Made by a program: the position numbers and the translations under genes
NCBI GenBank assembly: GCA_946624005.1
Contig: CAMORS010000019.1
Coordinates: 1 to 36,561 of the forward strand
Length of the DNA: 36,561 nt
Reading direction: 5' to 3'
DNA from: an uncultured Prevotella sp.
Lineage (GTDB): Bacteria; Bacteroidota; Bacteroidia; Bacteroidales; Bacteroidaceae
Part shown: in pieces, positions 17,501 to 24,594 of the stretch
Layout: every line of letters begins with the position of its first letter
Numbering within the stretch: the first letter of the stretch is position 1
Notes under the pieces: model-generated
Seen by the model: the letters and a program-made list of their open reading frames with translations, nothing else
What the model was told of the DNA's origin: nothing
The model's database searches: none

Positions 17501-20500
17501 CTCTCCAACACAACTCTCAATACGGTGACGGGGAGCAACCTCACACTATCCTTCTCCAACTTCGACCGCCTGTACCACAACCTCAAGGCATTCCGACTGC
17601 AATATAAGAAGCAGGGGGCAACCGACTGGACGCTCCTGCAGGAGTATGTCGTCAACGCCGACGACAAGACCGACAACAACGAAATGCTGCCCGCAACAGG
17701 GGCTGCCGTCAGCTATGAACTGCCAATGGCAGACTACAGCGACGGCAACTACCTCTTCCGCTGTCTGTCCGTGAGTAGCTATGGCACCGACGAGGTCTAC
17801 CGAACAAGCGACGAGATCAGTCTCGTCAAGGATATGATGCGACCACGGAGCCTCGGACAGCCCGAACCCACCGACGGCATCCTGGCCATCGGCGACGAGC
17901 TCAGCATCGTCTTCAACGAACCCTTCCTCCGAGGTGAGCTTACCCAGGAGGCAAACTTCCTCGTGACCGGAGTGCTCAACGGGGCCGCAGTCGACCACCA
18001 GACGGCACTGAGCATGACGGGCAGCAACGACAATGGACAGGCGACAGCCGCCACAGAGGTGGCCATCAACCTTGCCGACAAAGACTTCAGCATCGACGCA
18101 TGGGTGAACATCAACGGCAAGGGAACCATACTGACCCACGGCAACGGCACAAACAAACTGTCTGTCGCTACCGACGACAACGGCAAACTGGTCGTAGCGC
18201 TCTGCGGCGAGACATTCACGTCGGCGGATGCCCTGCCGAAAGGTAAGTGGGCCTTCCTGACGCTATGCTATCACGCTCCCGACAACGACGAACGGGGTGT
18301 GCTGAATGCTGCAGTGGCCTTCGACGACGTGACCGGACAGCTCCTCACCGACCTGTCGGCACCGCCCTACAACGGCAACGGGCAGCTCAGCGTGGGAAGG
18401 CATGAGAAGGGGGCCATCCATGAACTCCTCCTCTGGGACGAGGCGCACGACATGACGACGGCACTGCTCAACCGCTCGAAGACAAAGAGTCCGGCGACAC
18501 GTCACCTCATCGGCTATTGGAAGATGGACGAAGGGGAAGGGCGTACCGTCCGTGATTATGCACGCAACCGGCACCTGGCGATGGCCGAGGAGGCATGGTA
18601 CATCAACAACGAGAATATAGCAGCCGAACTCGATGGCGAGAGCTGGCTCAGCATCACGGCCTCCGACTTGCCTTACAACACAACCGACGACTACGCCGTC
18701 GAGCTGTGGATGAGGGCCGACAGCCAGGAGGGCCAGAGCCAACTGTTGCAAGCCGGAAAGGTAGGCCTCTGGCTCGATGCCGACGGAAGGCTGATGCTGG
18801 AGAGTACCGACGGCAACAGCCAGTCGACGGTCTTCGACGCCGGCAACGCTTCGCTCACCGACAACGTATGGCACCACGTGGCTCTGAACGTGCTGCGGCA
18901 AGGCTTCGCTGCCGTCTATGTCGATGGCGAACGCCGACTGACGACGAATGCTGCCAACGTGGCCGACATCGCCACCGACTTCATCATCGTCGGAGCACGA
19001 CTCACCAACGATACGACATCGCTCTTCCCGCAACACTCCGACTTCCTACGTGGACAGGTCGACGAACTGCGCGTCTGGGATGCGACGCTCAACGCCACGC
19101 AGATCGCTGCCAACCGCAAGAGGCGGCTGACAGGTCGGGAAGACGGACTGGTGGCCTACTATCCGTTTGAGACAAAGCAGCTCGACGACTACAACCAGGT
19201 CGTCACCACCAGTTCGCCCGCCGACCTCACAGGCAGCGGACACGAAGTGCAGCGCTGCATGCAAGATGGGACGGCCGACGAGTTGGCCTACACCAACGAG
19301 GCTCCGTCGCTGCGCAGCAAGCCCAACGAGACGAACGTGGCCTTCTCGTTCACCGCTTCCGACACAAAGGTGGTCATCGATATCGACGAGGATCCGGCCA
19401 CCATCGAAGGGTGCACGCTCAACTTCACCGTCCGTGACGTGCGCGACGTCAACGGCAACTACTCCGAGCCCGTCAGCTGGTCGGCCTTCGTCAGCCGAAA
19501 CGAACTGGCATGGGCTACATCGGCTCTCAGCGTCGACCATCAGGCAGGCAGCGAGACGTCCTTCACGGCAGCCTTCTCCAACAGAGGCGGCCAACAGCAG
19601 ACGTGGACACTCGCCGGAATGCCGGCATGGCTCCTGGCCGACCCGTCAGCAGGCACCATCGCTCCCCTGGCAGAGACCGACGTCGTGTTCACCATACAGC
19701 CCGGCACACCCGTCGGCAAGTACGAAGAGACGGTCTACCTGATGGGCAACAACGGCATAGAGACACCGCTCTTGCTGCACATCAACGTGGCTGGTGAGGC
19801 ACCGCAATGGACGGTCAACCCCGCCGACTATGAGGGGTCGATGAACGTCGTGGGCACCATCATGTTCCCCGACTATCCCAGCGAGGATGCCGACGACATG
19901 ATTGCAGCCTTCATCGACAATGAGTGTCGAGGAGTGGCCCACTCTGTCTACAGTGCCCGCTACGACAGCTATCTCGTCATGCTCAACATCTATGGCGGTG
20001 CCGACGATGCAGGAAAGCACATCGTCTTCAAGGCCTACGATGCCGCCTCCGGCACTACCTATGCCGTCGTACAGCCCAGCGCCTCGATGAGCTATATCAC
20101 CAATGCTTTCGTCGGCAGGAACGCACAGCCCGTGGTGTTCACAGCACTCGACCTCTTGGAACAAGAGATGCTGCTCAGCAAGGGGTGGTCGTGGATGTCG
20201 CTCTACGTCAAGGCCGACGATATGAGCGTACCCGGCGTCTTCGGCGATGTCACCGATGCCGCCCGACTGGTGAAGAGCAAGCAGGGCTTCATGATGAGCG
20301 ACGGCGAGAAGTGGAGCGGCAACCATGTCGTGATGAACAACACGGAGATGTACATGGTCAGCATGAACGACAGCCGGACACTGAAGGTGACGGGGGCCAA
20401 GGTGGATGTCGCCAATGAGAAGATCTCCCTCGAGCGAGGGTGGAACTGGATAGCTTACAACGGGTCGCGCATCATCGCACTGGCTGATGCTTTGGCAGGA

Positions 20501-21178
20501 ATAGAGGCCGACGACGGCGATGTCATCAAGAGCCAGCACGACTTCGCCATCTACGACGGCTACGAATGGACAGGAACACTGAAGGCTCTCACTCCAGGGT
20601 GCGGATATATGTACCGCAATACAGGCAGCAAGGCCAAGACGTTCGCCTATCCTGCAACAGCGGCCGGAGGCAATGCCCCTCTGAAGGTGGCTGAAGGCAG
20701 GCTCGGAGTGGCGGGAGGCGTATTTACCCCCATCGACCATCATCTCTATCCCAGCAACATGAACATCGTCGCTCAGCTATATGCCGACGGACAGATAGCC
20801 TCGGGATGCGAACTCGCCGTATTTGCCGGCGACGAGTGCCGCACGGCAGCAATGACCGACGATATGGGGTATGCCTTCCTCACGGTACCCGGCGACAATA
20901 GTTGCCGACTGACGTTCATGATGGCAGACCACAACGGCAGGACAATGGCTTCGGCCGATGGCATCGACTTCACGGCCGACGCTATCATAGGAACGCCCGC
21001 CGAACCGCTCATCGTCAATGTCATGACGACGGCCACGGCCATCTACGGCCGCCCGCTGCTCGAAGATGGTGTGTGGTATACCCCGCAGGGCATCCGCTAC
21101 GGCACGGACAAGCCCAAACAGCCCGGCGTCTACATCTACAACGGACAGAAAGTGGTGGTCAGGAAAAACAGGCAGTAA
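11564..21178 (+). CDS. Giant multidomain surface protein with LamG, FN3-like and BACON-like domains
   Basis: About 3204 residues from ATG 11564 (AAGAAGGA just upstream). The signal peptide has an extra-long n-region written by GC-rich repeats, a core ALMCLTLFLISFG and a cut near KARA. By approximate residue: 55-335 unrecognised; 335-640 three FN3-like repeats; 648-680 and 923-970 two halves of a carboxypeptidase-regulatory-like fold with a LamG-like jelly roll (680-880) between them; 983-1050 another such fold; 1100-1840 unrecognised; 1850-1985 CARDB-like; 2165-2325 and 2345-2535 two more LamG-like domains; 2646-2744 BACON-like; 2746-2862 and 3065-3155 a paired DxxxAxFxxxECR domain; 2870-3035 a tandem pair beginning GW(S/N)W. 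The last 40 residues (YTPQGIRYG, GVYIYNGQKVVVRKN) resemble a type IX secretion signal. I infer a surface adhesin or glycan binder; no catalytic motif was seen. Confidence 0.85.
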   Translation: MKAKLSPHHLSPLTPLFGGQKASSPFGGRGGFTALMCLTLFLISFGKARAYDWTYFPEHCSIVEQPSASHPYITLEMIYYDWTTHSNAFFLHDKGDDTHDGPAVWVDGVYICSPDWELAWPGGDKAGNGNGASDLADKYDGFFGTNYTKNHNGIDYSVRFYNPYRSCSTTGHKKYSVRMCVYISKLEVGSRHTVRIRGHWRHLDGCGTASCARDYWVDNVWTTNALDAPWSGSPTATMTNHNTVALSGNLSTGYGPTTVGVYQTESCYSPGKFVEKGSLYGAQDFGKGQGSFSSLTCQHSRNDTQQKTGSVAAVEYLLPLTADDFTTTFYQWYEVPVAGFVYPKELSAIPDMWKKSVALSWQVDESNGRCKDGTWSIYRNGEEIASGLSYSPRTYTDTNVPDYDTPYNYTVAFIPKDLPTGTKVSSLTASISREVPRRWDINSFTAEVVDDGQVSLKWTHTPIEDASGSNTYTMKLERTADKGKTWDELTTFVISSSSTNDGAYTDKNDLLANHTYQYRLVINLLEMNDTVRSDYVHTGGSKLTGFRASRGDYNNMVKLSWTVKQVGANETSFTVSRRPLGACDDNDKGWINIYTTSGNGTNYSYDDNTALCGAYNEYRVQIMSEDDEGHIIPTSTMKTDGFTYSTGVVSGRIAYGTGTAVEGVKVMLRQQNGDGSTDANSMYSLRLQGNGAGLAYYTDNDEVKDLFADDFSVQMYLYPMAAEMNDSTQDYLAFDVFNVFTVRLWYDADKNAYQVGGWMGGNERSDLYIPADTWSHLTFAHSHADKHTRVIVSKADGTAERDTILSNRQVAWSEKALRANDIAFGNAGGMDSISNFRGYVDELRFFTKSLTDLEVQRNYNHPLAGNEDGLAIYYPLDEGLEVQTIAYDFSKTDGIANGRHATTKIAAYCTKHLPSESQLSQMTYTDINGNYTIRGVAFTGDGTPYSIIPTMGIHEFTPNEQSRFVSQSSLVHSGVDFEDVSSFPVSGKIRYAGTDYPVEDVTFYVDGTICSKDGEIVKTNQNGEYTISVPIGDHFIQVAKSGHVFANGGRFPPDPNNTGERKNFDSEKKGMDFTDETLVNFSGRVVGGHIEEDKPLGFAKSVNNIGVAELTLTATNDKYRLNVVKKETGTTSSYDNNPDSVVVASDTISIQSTAWRTGGTTKADCQKIVIHTDPTTGEFSALVPPLHYNIGNIKVVKTGQDIGGATAVDLSNPQVSYTDSIEHETGKYYYTYNRALRYGYHSEPTFNVVQEGRDDGSFGIDSLEVVDAEGTIVVRDIYSVEDGQVKYKYNDAALFLQGDRYTFNIEGYEEYANYDEDAAHPMTTRVPMAGTIVTINNALSESQAVFIEGNEAGEEPGSVYELKSNQIELDSIGCATYIWAAGFPNVSTPYTRTIAINYTIGDRPYSWRDGVPLTGAVIGSLPTGNNFVTAGPALLDMILRDPPGSRSSAQWTKGTIESSYHSRGGVWSSSNHITTTSHLGVKLTTVEGMGLAVVNDIKSKNDLIVGTTVNITGEDATTWGRTVTATRTISTSDDPAFVGSRGDVFVGSSTNIIFGKARNVELQRVPGTNNVALSVDDGITTGLQFDTQFAYTQGYIEDVLIPNLGMIRNNKLQTVSDVTGYTNTGSSPVYLTTLTPDDPRYGSSNHDKEVWGNQATEKPSSIGPSYTMVPPVDNPEGHQDSLEWCNDQIRTWKTHLETNEREKVEAYQKRNDSELVKYVNRSFDAGSKVTVTEETDSLHDGTVYDCTVNNIVTIGDKTGAAINWVGITVDIGTDTGGGKHFHDEESTTDVLTFSYTLAEEGNDALTVDVMQYGNFSPIFHTRGGQTSNPYEGKEETHYYKPVTTLHEPTMQIEVPQIDVEVPIVSDIPSGSTADYTLRLSNASEIGADVTYRLFVLDNTNPNGAQITVDGKTVSDGRLFKVPGNQTLTKTLQLRQTNTGILDYEDIAIVFASESQPGTIADTVYISAYYVPSSSPVTLSLSNTTLNTVTGSNLTLSFSNFDRLYHNLKAFRLQYKKQGATDWTLLQEYVVNADDKTDNNEMLPATGAAVSYELPMADYSDGNYLFRCLSVSSYGTDEVYRTSDEISLVKDMMRPRSLGQPEPTDGILAIGDELSIVFNEPFLRGELTQEANFLVTGVLNGAAVDHQTALSMTGSNDNGQATAATEVAINLADKDFSIDAWVNINGKGTILTHGNGTNKLSVATDDNGKLVVALCGETFTSADALPKGKWAFLTLCYHAPDNDERGVLNAAVAFDDVTGQLLTDLSAPPYNGNGQLSVGRHEKGAIHELLLWDEAHDMTTALLNRSKTKSPATRHLIGYWKMDEGEGRTVRDYARNRHLAMAEEAWYINNENIAAELDGESWLSITASDLPYNTTDDYAVELWMRADSQEGQSQLLQAGKVGLWLDADGRLMLESTDGNSQSTVFDAGNASLTDNVWHHVALNVLRQGFAAVYVDGERRLTTNAANVADIATDFIIVGARLTNDTTSLFPQHSDFLRGQVDELRVWDATLNATQIAANRKRRLTGREDGLVAYYPFETKQLDDYNQVVTTSSPADLTGSGHEVQRCMQDGTADELAYTNEAPSLRSKPNETNVAFSFTASDTKVVIDIDEDPATIEGCTLNFTVRDVRDVNGNYSEPVSWSAFVSRNELAWATSALSVDHQAGSETSFTAAFSNRGGQQQTWTLAGMPAWLLADPSAGTIAPLAETDVVFTIQPGTPVGKYEETVYLMGNNGIETPLLLHINVAGEAPQWTVNPADYEGSMNVVGTIMFPDYPSEDADDMIAAFIDNECRGVAHSVYSARYDSYLVMLNIYGGADDAGKHIVFKAYDAASGTTYAVVQPSASMSYITNAFVGRNAQPVVFTALDLLEQEMLLSKGWSWMSLYVKADDMSVPGVFGDVTDAARLVKSKQGFMMSDGEKWSGNHVVMNNTEMYMVSMNDSRTLKVTGAKVDVANEKISLERGWNWIAYNGSRIIALADALAGIEADDGDVIKSQHDFAIYDGYEWTGTLKALTPGCGYMYRNTGSKAKTFAYPATAAGGNAPLKVAEGRLGVAGGVFTPIDHHLYPSNMNIVAQLYADGQIASGCELAVFAGDECRTAAMTDDMGYAFLTVPGDNSCRLTFMMADHNGRTMASADGIDFTADAIIGTPAEPLIVNVMTTATAIYGRPLLEDGVWYTPQGIRYGTDKPKQPGVYIYNGQKVVVRKNRQ
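11585..11661. repeat. C-rich array and GC-rich hairpin repeats inside the signal-peptide coding region
   Basis: CACCTCTCACCCCTCACCCC is followed by two CCCCC-TTCGG-GGG type hairpin elements (11603-11620 and 11632-11657). Together they encode LSPHHLSPLTPLFGG and SSPFGGRGG, which separate the initiating MKAK from the hydrophobic core of the signal peptide. The second element closely resembles the one at 9751-9787. Confidence 0.7.
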
Positions 21179-21218
21179 TCTCTCTCCACCACTCCTCTAC
21201 TCCTCAACTCCCCTGAAA

Positions 21219-21260
21219 GAAGAATCCCCCCGCAGCCTTGCAGCCGCAGGGGGATTCTTC
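21219..21260 (+). terminator. Intrinsic terminator of the giant gene
   Basis: GAAGAATCCCCC (21219-21230) pairs perfectly with GGGGGATTCTTC (21249-21260) around an 18-base loop, 40 bases after the stop codon. No T-tract follows, so termination strength is uncertain. Confidence 0.7.
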
Positions 21261-21419
21261 CGTTCAGCCGATGCGCCAATGTAGGAGGTCACGCCATTCT
21301 TTGCCTAGCAAAGCGTCCCAAGGGCCGAGTGCCCGAGCTACGCTCGCCTACCCGCCTACCGTAGGGGCGGAACAGCGTTTCCGCCCGTTCAGCCGATGCG
21401 CCAACGTAGGAGGTCACGC
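21261..21419. repeat. 34-bp direct repeat, two copies
   Basis: 21261-21294 and 21386-21419 share CGTTCAGCCGATGCGCCAAY and then GTAGGAGGTCACGC, with one C/T difference. Between them is a GC-rich non-coding sequence. The second copy runs into the long palindrome at 21405-21491. They look like parts of a dispersed genomic repeat. Confidence 0.85.
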
Positions 21420-21491
21420 TTCCCAGCGTGACACCTGCCACGTATGCGCTGCCTATGCGCTGTTGCGACGCTGGGAAGCGTCGCCTCCTAC
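21405..21491. repeat. Long imperfect palindrome with nested hairpins
   Basis: GTAGGAGGTCACGCTTCCC... (21405-21431) pairs with ...GGGAAGCGTCGCCTCCTAC (about 21465-21491) over about 27 bases with a few mismatches. Each arm also folds by itself (CACGCT-TCCC-AGCGTG and GACGCT-GGGA-AGCGTC). The arrangement suggests a REP/BIME-like or MITE-like element; no open frame is inside. Confidence 0.75.
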
Positions 21492-21519
21492 AAGGCCTGC
21501 CGCGCAATTTGTATTTGTT

Positions 21520-21629
21520 GCATATACAAACTGTATTTGACGCATATACAAACTGTATTTGACGCATAAACAAACTGTATTTGCCACATATACAAACTGT
21601 ATTTGGCGCATATACGATCTATATACGTT
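21520..21629. repeat. 22-bp tandem array, five units
   Basis: Units of GCATATACAAACTGTATTTGAC occur at 21520, 21542, 21564, 21586 and, degenerate, 21608; a partial unit precedes them. Each contains the small dyad ATACA-AAC-TGTAT. There are no unique spacers, so it is not a CRISPR array. The 22-base period is about two helical turns. The remaining 21630-21686 shows nothing. Confidence 0.9.
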
Positions 21630-21686
21630 ATCAGTGTCCGGCATTTCACATATTAAGGGGCTGAGTAACTACATCAATCTGTTCCT

Positions 21687-22169
21687 TCAATCAGGATGAG
21701 ATTTCTCCAGCTCTCGTTGTTTAGCCATCTCCATCCTGACGGTCTCGTGTACCTGGAAGAATTCGCCCAATGCGGAGCGCAGATAGTCTGATATGTCGGG
21801 TATCTCCGGTATGAACAGGATGGCCGACTTGCTGTGGACGTTGACAGTGCCGCCCGACTCGTTGATGGTATACACCGTTATGACGCTATTTGCGATGTTC
21901 GACTCGTTGATGGCCTTTCTAAGTCGTGAAAACTCATCGATGTCGTACAGGTCTATTTGCTCCCATTGCGTGTCGTAGATGTGAAGGAAGGGGCTTTCGT
22001 TGGTTGCCCTCACCACGAAAAACTCTCCCTGGAAGGCGAAGCGGATATCGGCTTCGTCTTCGTCATCTATCTCATACTGACAACCTAACCGTGTCAGCGT
22101 TTCCAAGAACAAGTCTTTCGTTCCCTTTCTTTCCTCCTGGTGGCTGTCGGCCATTGGTCCGTTGTCCAT
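21687..22169 (-). CDS. YbjN-like small acidic protein
   Basis: 160 residues, acidic, without signal peptide or membrane span. The order of segments, LTRLGCQYEIDDEDE, a strand pair (IRFAFQGEFFVVRA), RLRKAINESN, VITVYT and then a C-terminal helix (LRSALGEFFQVHETVRMEM), resembles the YbjN / type III-chaperone-like alpha-beta fold. YbjN proteins are poorly understood and linked to stress responses in E. coli. A second ATG five codons in (MADSHQEER) is also possible. It follows the M23 peptidase gene by 76 bases in the same direction and is probably the last gene of that unit. The family assignment is tentative. Confidence 0.6.
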   Translation of the reverse strand: MDNGPMADSHQEERKGTKDLFLETLTRLGCQYEIDDEDEADIRFAFQGEFFVVRATNESPFLHIYDTQWEQIDLYDIDEFSRLRKAINESNIANSVITVYTINESGGTVNVHSKSAILFIPEIPDISDYLRSALGEFFQVHETVRMEMAKQRELEKSHPD

Positions 22170-22245
22170 TGTCTTGTCTGCTATGATATTGTCTGTTTTG
22201 GATTCTTCTTGTTTGTTAGTATGAAATGTGAACCTTGTAGCTGGG

Positions 22246-23679
22246 CTATGGCATGATGCCCACCTGATAGGTGGCGTCGAGCTCGCGGACGGGGGCTGTC
22301 AGCCATCCGTCGCGATAGGTGCCGCCGATGGGTTGTCCGTTGCAGAGGATGCACAATTGGCTCGGATCGGCAACGCGACGGCTCACGCGGATGGACAATT
22401 GGGCCCAGCTGAAAAGGGGGCAGGGGGTGGAGGCTGGCGCACAGGCTGAAGAAGCGACGAAGGTGAAAGCCGGTGACAAACCATTCGTCGCAGTCGTTGC
22501 CGTGACTTGCAGCAGCACATCGTCGGCAAGGCTCTGCGGCGGGACGACAAGCTGCATACCAGGCATCTGCAGGTGGCTGACGCCGTTCCAACGGAGGGCG
22601 AAGCCTCTCTGTGGCTGGCGGGGAGAGGACGGTATGTGCTGCCGCTCTCCGCGCACGACAAACGAATACTCGGCCCGGTTGCCGTAGATGTCCTGCAGGA
22701 GGTAGGCGAGGTGGTAGTCGCACTCTTCGTCGAAGCAGACGATGCCCCGGTTGTCGTCGGTGTGGAGGATGCGCAGCCTGTTGCCGGGATCGGCGAACGA
22801 CTTCATGTACCACGTGCGATGGCGGCGCCAGTGGTCGTAGTCGCCCCAAGAGTTGACCATGCGGTTGTGCTCCGTGGGGATGTTGTCGACATCGCTGTAG
22901 AAGACGGTCTCGCCGTCGACGGTCAGTTCGGTGCGGCGGATGCCGTAGTGATGGTAGGTGTCTTCCATATAGTCGTCGGCCCAGATGCCGAAGCCTACCC
23001 TACCCCACGCGGTGAAGACACGCCCGAGGGAAGCCCTGCGCACGCTGCCTTCGCCCGCCACCGACGAGAAGTCGGCCGTCGGGAAGCCGAACACCTGGTT
23101 CTGACTGCTGCCGCAGAAGATGCCCTCACCGGGCATGGGGTAGGCCTTGAAGGCATGAGCCTCGGGGGGCGTGGTGTCGTGGAGATACTGCTTGAGGAAG
23201 TCGAGCGGGTCCATCATGGCCCATGTCCGCGTGTCGTGGATCTCAAGATGCAGGTGCGGAGCCACGCTGCTGCCCGTGTTGCCGCTGACGGCGATGAGCT
23301 GTCCTGCCGCCACGGGATACTGTCCGGGGCGGAGATGCACGTCGATGGGGTCGGCATACTGCCGTGCCAGCTGCAGGCGGTGGCCTACGAGGCGGTTGAG
23401 ATAGGGTGCGAAGCTCTTCAGATGGCAATAGACACTCGTCGTGCCGTTAGGATGGCGCACATAGACAGCATTGCCGAAGCCATACATGCCGACGGTGACA
23501 CGCTCCACATAGCCGTCGGCAACGGAGAAGATGGGCTTGCCCACGGCCAACTCGGTACGGACGTCGATGCCTCCGTGGAAATGGTTGGGCCGGGGTTCAC
23601 CAAAATTGCCCGCCAATGAAATAGGGAAGTTCACTGGCGAGCAGTAGGTAAGGGCTGCGAGGAGCAATGCCGTCAGCAT
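22246..23679 (-). CDS. M23-family (LytM-like) zinc metallopeptidase
   Basis: 477 residues. A short signal peptide (MLTALLLAALTYC) precedes an M23 core that begins at once: HFHGGID supplies His35 and Asp39, and HLHLEIHD supplies His142/His144, the zinc and catalytic set. The remaining 320 residues are beta-rich and form a Bacteroidota-type C-terminal extension of unknown role. All metal ligands are present, so peptidoglycan endopeptidase activity in the periplasm is expected. The start overlaps the end of nadC by seven bases, so translation is probably coupled. A longer upstream frame is rejected because it would run into nadC without a signal peptide. Confidence 0.87.
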   Translation of the reverse strand: MLTALLLAALTYCSPVNFPISLAGNFGEPRPNHFHGGIDVRTELAVGKPIFSVADGYVERVTVGMYGFGNAVYVRHPNGTTSVYCHLKSFAPYLNRLVGHRLQLARQYADPIDVHLRPGQYPVAAGQLIAVSGNTGSSVAPHLHLEIHDTRTWAMMDPLDFLKQYLHDTTPPEAHAFKAYPMPGEGIFCGSSQNQVFGFPTADFSSVAGEGSVRRASLGRVFTAWGRVGFGIWADDYMEDTYHHYGIRRTELTVDGETVFYSDVDNIPTEHNRMVNSWGDYDHWRRHRTWYMKSFADPGNRLRILHTDDNRGIVCFDEECDYHLAYLLQDIYGNRAEYSFVVRGERQHIPSSPRQPQRGFALRWNGVSHLQMPGMQLVVPPQSLADDVLLQVTATTATNGLSPAFTFVASSACAPASTPCPLFSWAQLSIRVSRRVADPSQLCILCNGQPIGGTYRDGWLTAPVRELDATYQVGIMP

Positions 23680-24521
23680 GCCTTGAAGCTCATGTCGAGA
23701 CCTTTCACGCTGTGCGTCAGGGCGCCTACCGACACGTAGTCGACGCCGCACTCGGCATACGAGCGGATGGTGTCGATGGTCAGTCCGCCGCTCGACTCTG
23801 TCTCATAGCGTCCGCCGATAATCTCGACGGCCTTACGCGTGTCCTCGACAGAGAAGTTGTCGAGCATGATGCGGTCGACGCCCTGGCAGTCGAGCACCTG
23901 CTGCAGCTCGTCGAAGTTGCGCACCTCAATCTCTATCTTCAGCTTCAGGCCCTTTTCTTCCAAGTACTCATGGCAACGGTGGATGGCGTTGGCAATGCCA
24001 CCGGCGAAGTCGACGTGGTTGTCCTTGAGGAGGATCATGTCGAAGAGGCCGATACGGTGGTTGACGCCGCCGCCGATCTTGACGGCCTGCTTCTCGAGCA
24101 TACGCATGCCGGGAGTGGTCTTACGGGTGTCGAGCACGCGTGTCTTCGTACCCTCCAAGCGCTCCACATAGCGGTGGGTCATCGTGGCGATGCCGCTCAT
24201 GCGCTGCATGATATTGAGCATCAGGCGCTCCGTCTGCAACAGCGAGCGCACCTTGCCGGTAACGATCATGGCCACGTCGCCCTTCTTCACCTTCGTCCCG
24301 TCGCCCATCAGCACCTCCACCTGCATGGTGGGGTCGAAGCGGGCGAACACTTTCTTGGCTACCTCCACACCGGCCAGGATGCCGTCTTCCTTGATAAGCA
24401 GGCGGCTCTTGCCCATGGCATCGTCGGGGATGCAACACAGCGTGGTGTGGTCGCCGTCGCCGATGTCCTCAGCAAAGGCGAGGTCAATCAGGCGGTCTTC
24501 TAACTGGTCTACACTTAACAT
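23673..24521 (-). CDS. nadC: Nicotinate-nucleotide pyrophosphorylase (carboxylating)
   Basis: 282 residues, the usual length. It converts quinolinate and PRPP to nicotinate mononucleotide, CO2 and pyrophosphate in de novo NAD synthesis. Recognised segments are AEDIGDGDHTT, LNIMQRMSGIAT, the RKTTPGMR motif, KIGGGVNHR, DMILLKDNH, IEIEVRNFDE, IMLDNF and SSGGLTI near the C-terminus, all typical of QPRTase. It is cytoplasmic. nadA and nadB are not in the window. It sits between a small outer-membrane protein gene and an overlapping M23 peptidase gene with no promoter of its own visible. Confidence 0.96.
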   Translation of the reverse strand: MLSVDQLEDRLIDLAFAEDIGDGDHTTLCCIPDDAMGKSRLLIKEDGILAGVEVAKKVFARFDPTMQVEVLMGDGTKVKKGDVAMIVTGKVRSLLQTERLMLNIMQRMSGIATMTHRYVERLEGTKTRVLDTRKTTPGMRMLEKQAVKIGGGVNHRIGLFDMILLKDNHVDFAGGIANAIHRCHEYLEEKGLKLKIEIEVRNFDELQQVLDCQGVDRIMLDNFSVEDTRKAVEIIGGRYETESSGGLTIDTIRSYAECGVDYVSVGALTHSVKGLDMSFKAC

Positions 24522-24531
24522 CGAGTTTATT

Positions 24532-24594
24532 TACGATTTGACGATTTACTATTTACTATTTATTGACGATTTTACGATTTACTATTTACGATTA
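24532..24594. repeat. AT-rich tandem array at the barrel-protein stop codon
   Basis: A string of ACGATTT / ACTATTT near-repeats. It includes the TAA of the outer-membrane-protein gene (24592-24594) and fills the gap to nadC. Read in the sense direction it is TAATCGTAAATAGTAAATCG and so on, full of stop triplets. Confidence 0.75.

Noticed and set aside
19646..20743. 365-residue antisense open frame
   Set aside because: It is a shadow of the giant gene's C-terminal part with no family features.
21520..21629. CRISPR-like array
   Set aside because: Units are directly adjacent with no unique spacers, and no cas genes are present; it is a plain tandem repeat.
21289..21644. Open frames on the minus strand with repeated QIQFVYA residues
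   Set aside because: They are translations of the 22-bp array and the palindrome; no start context or homology supports them.
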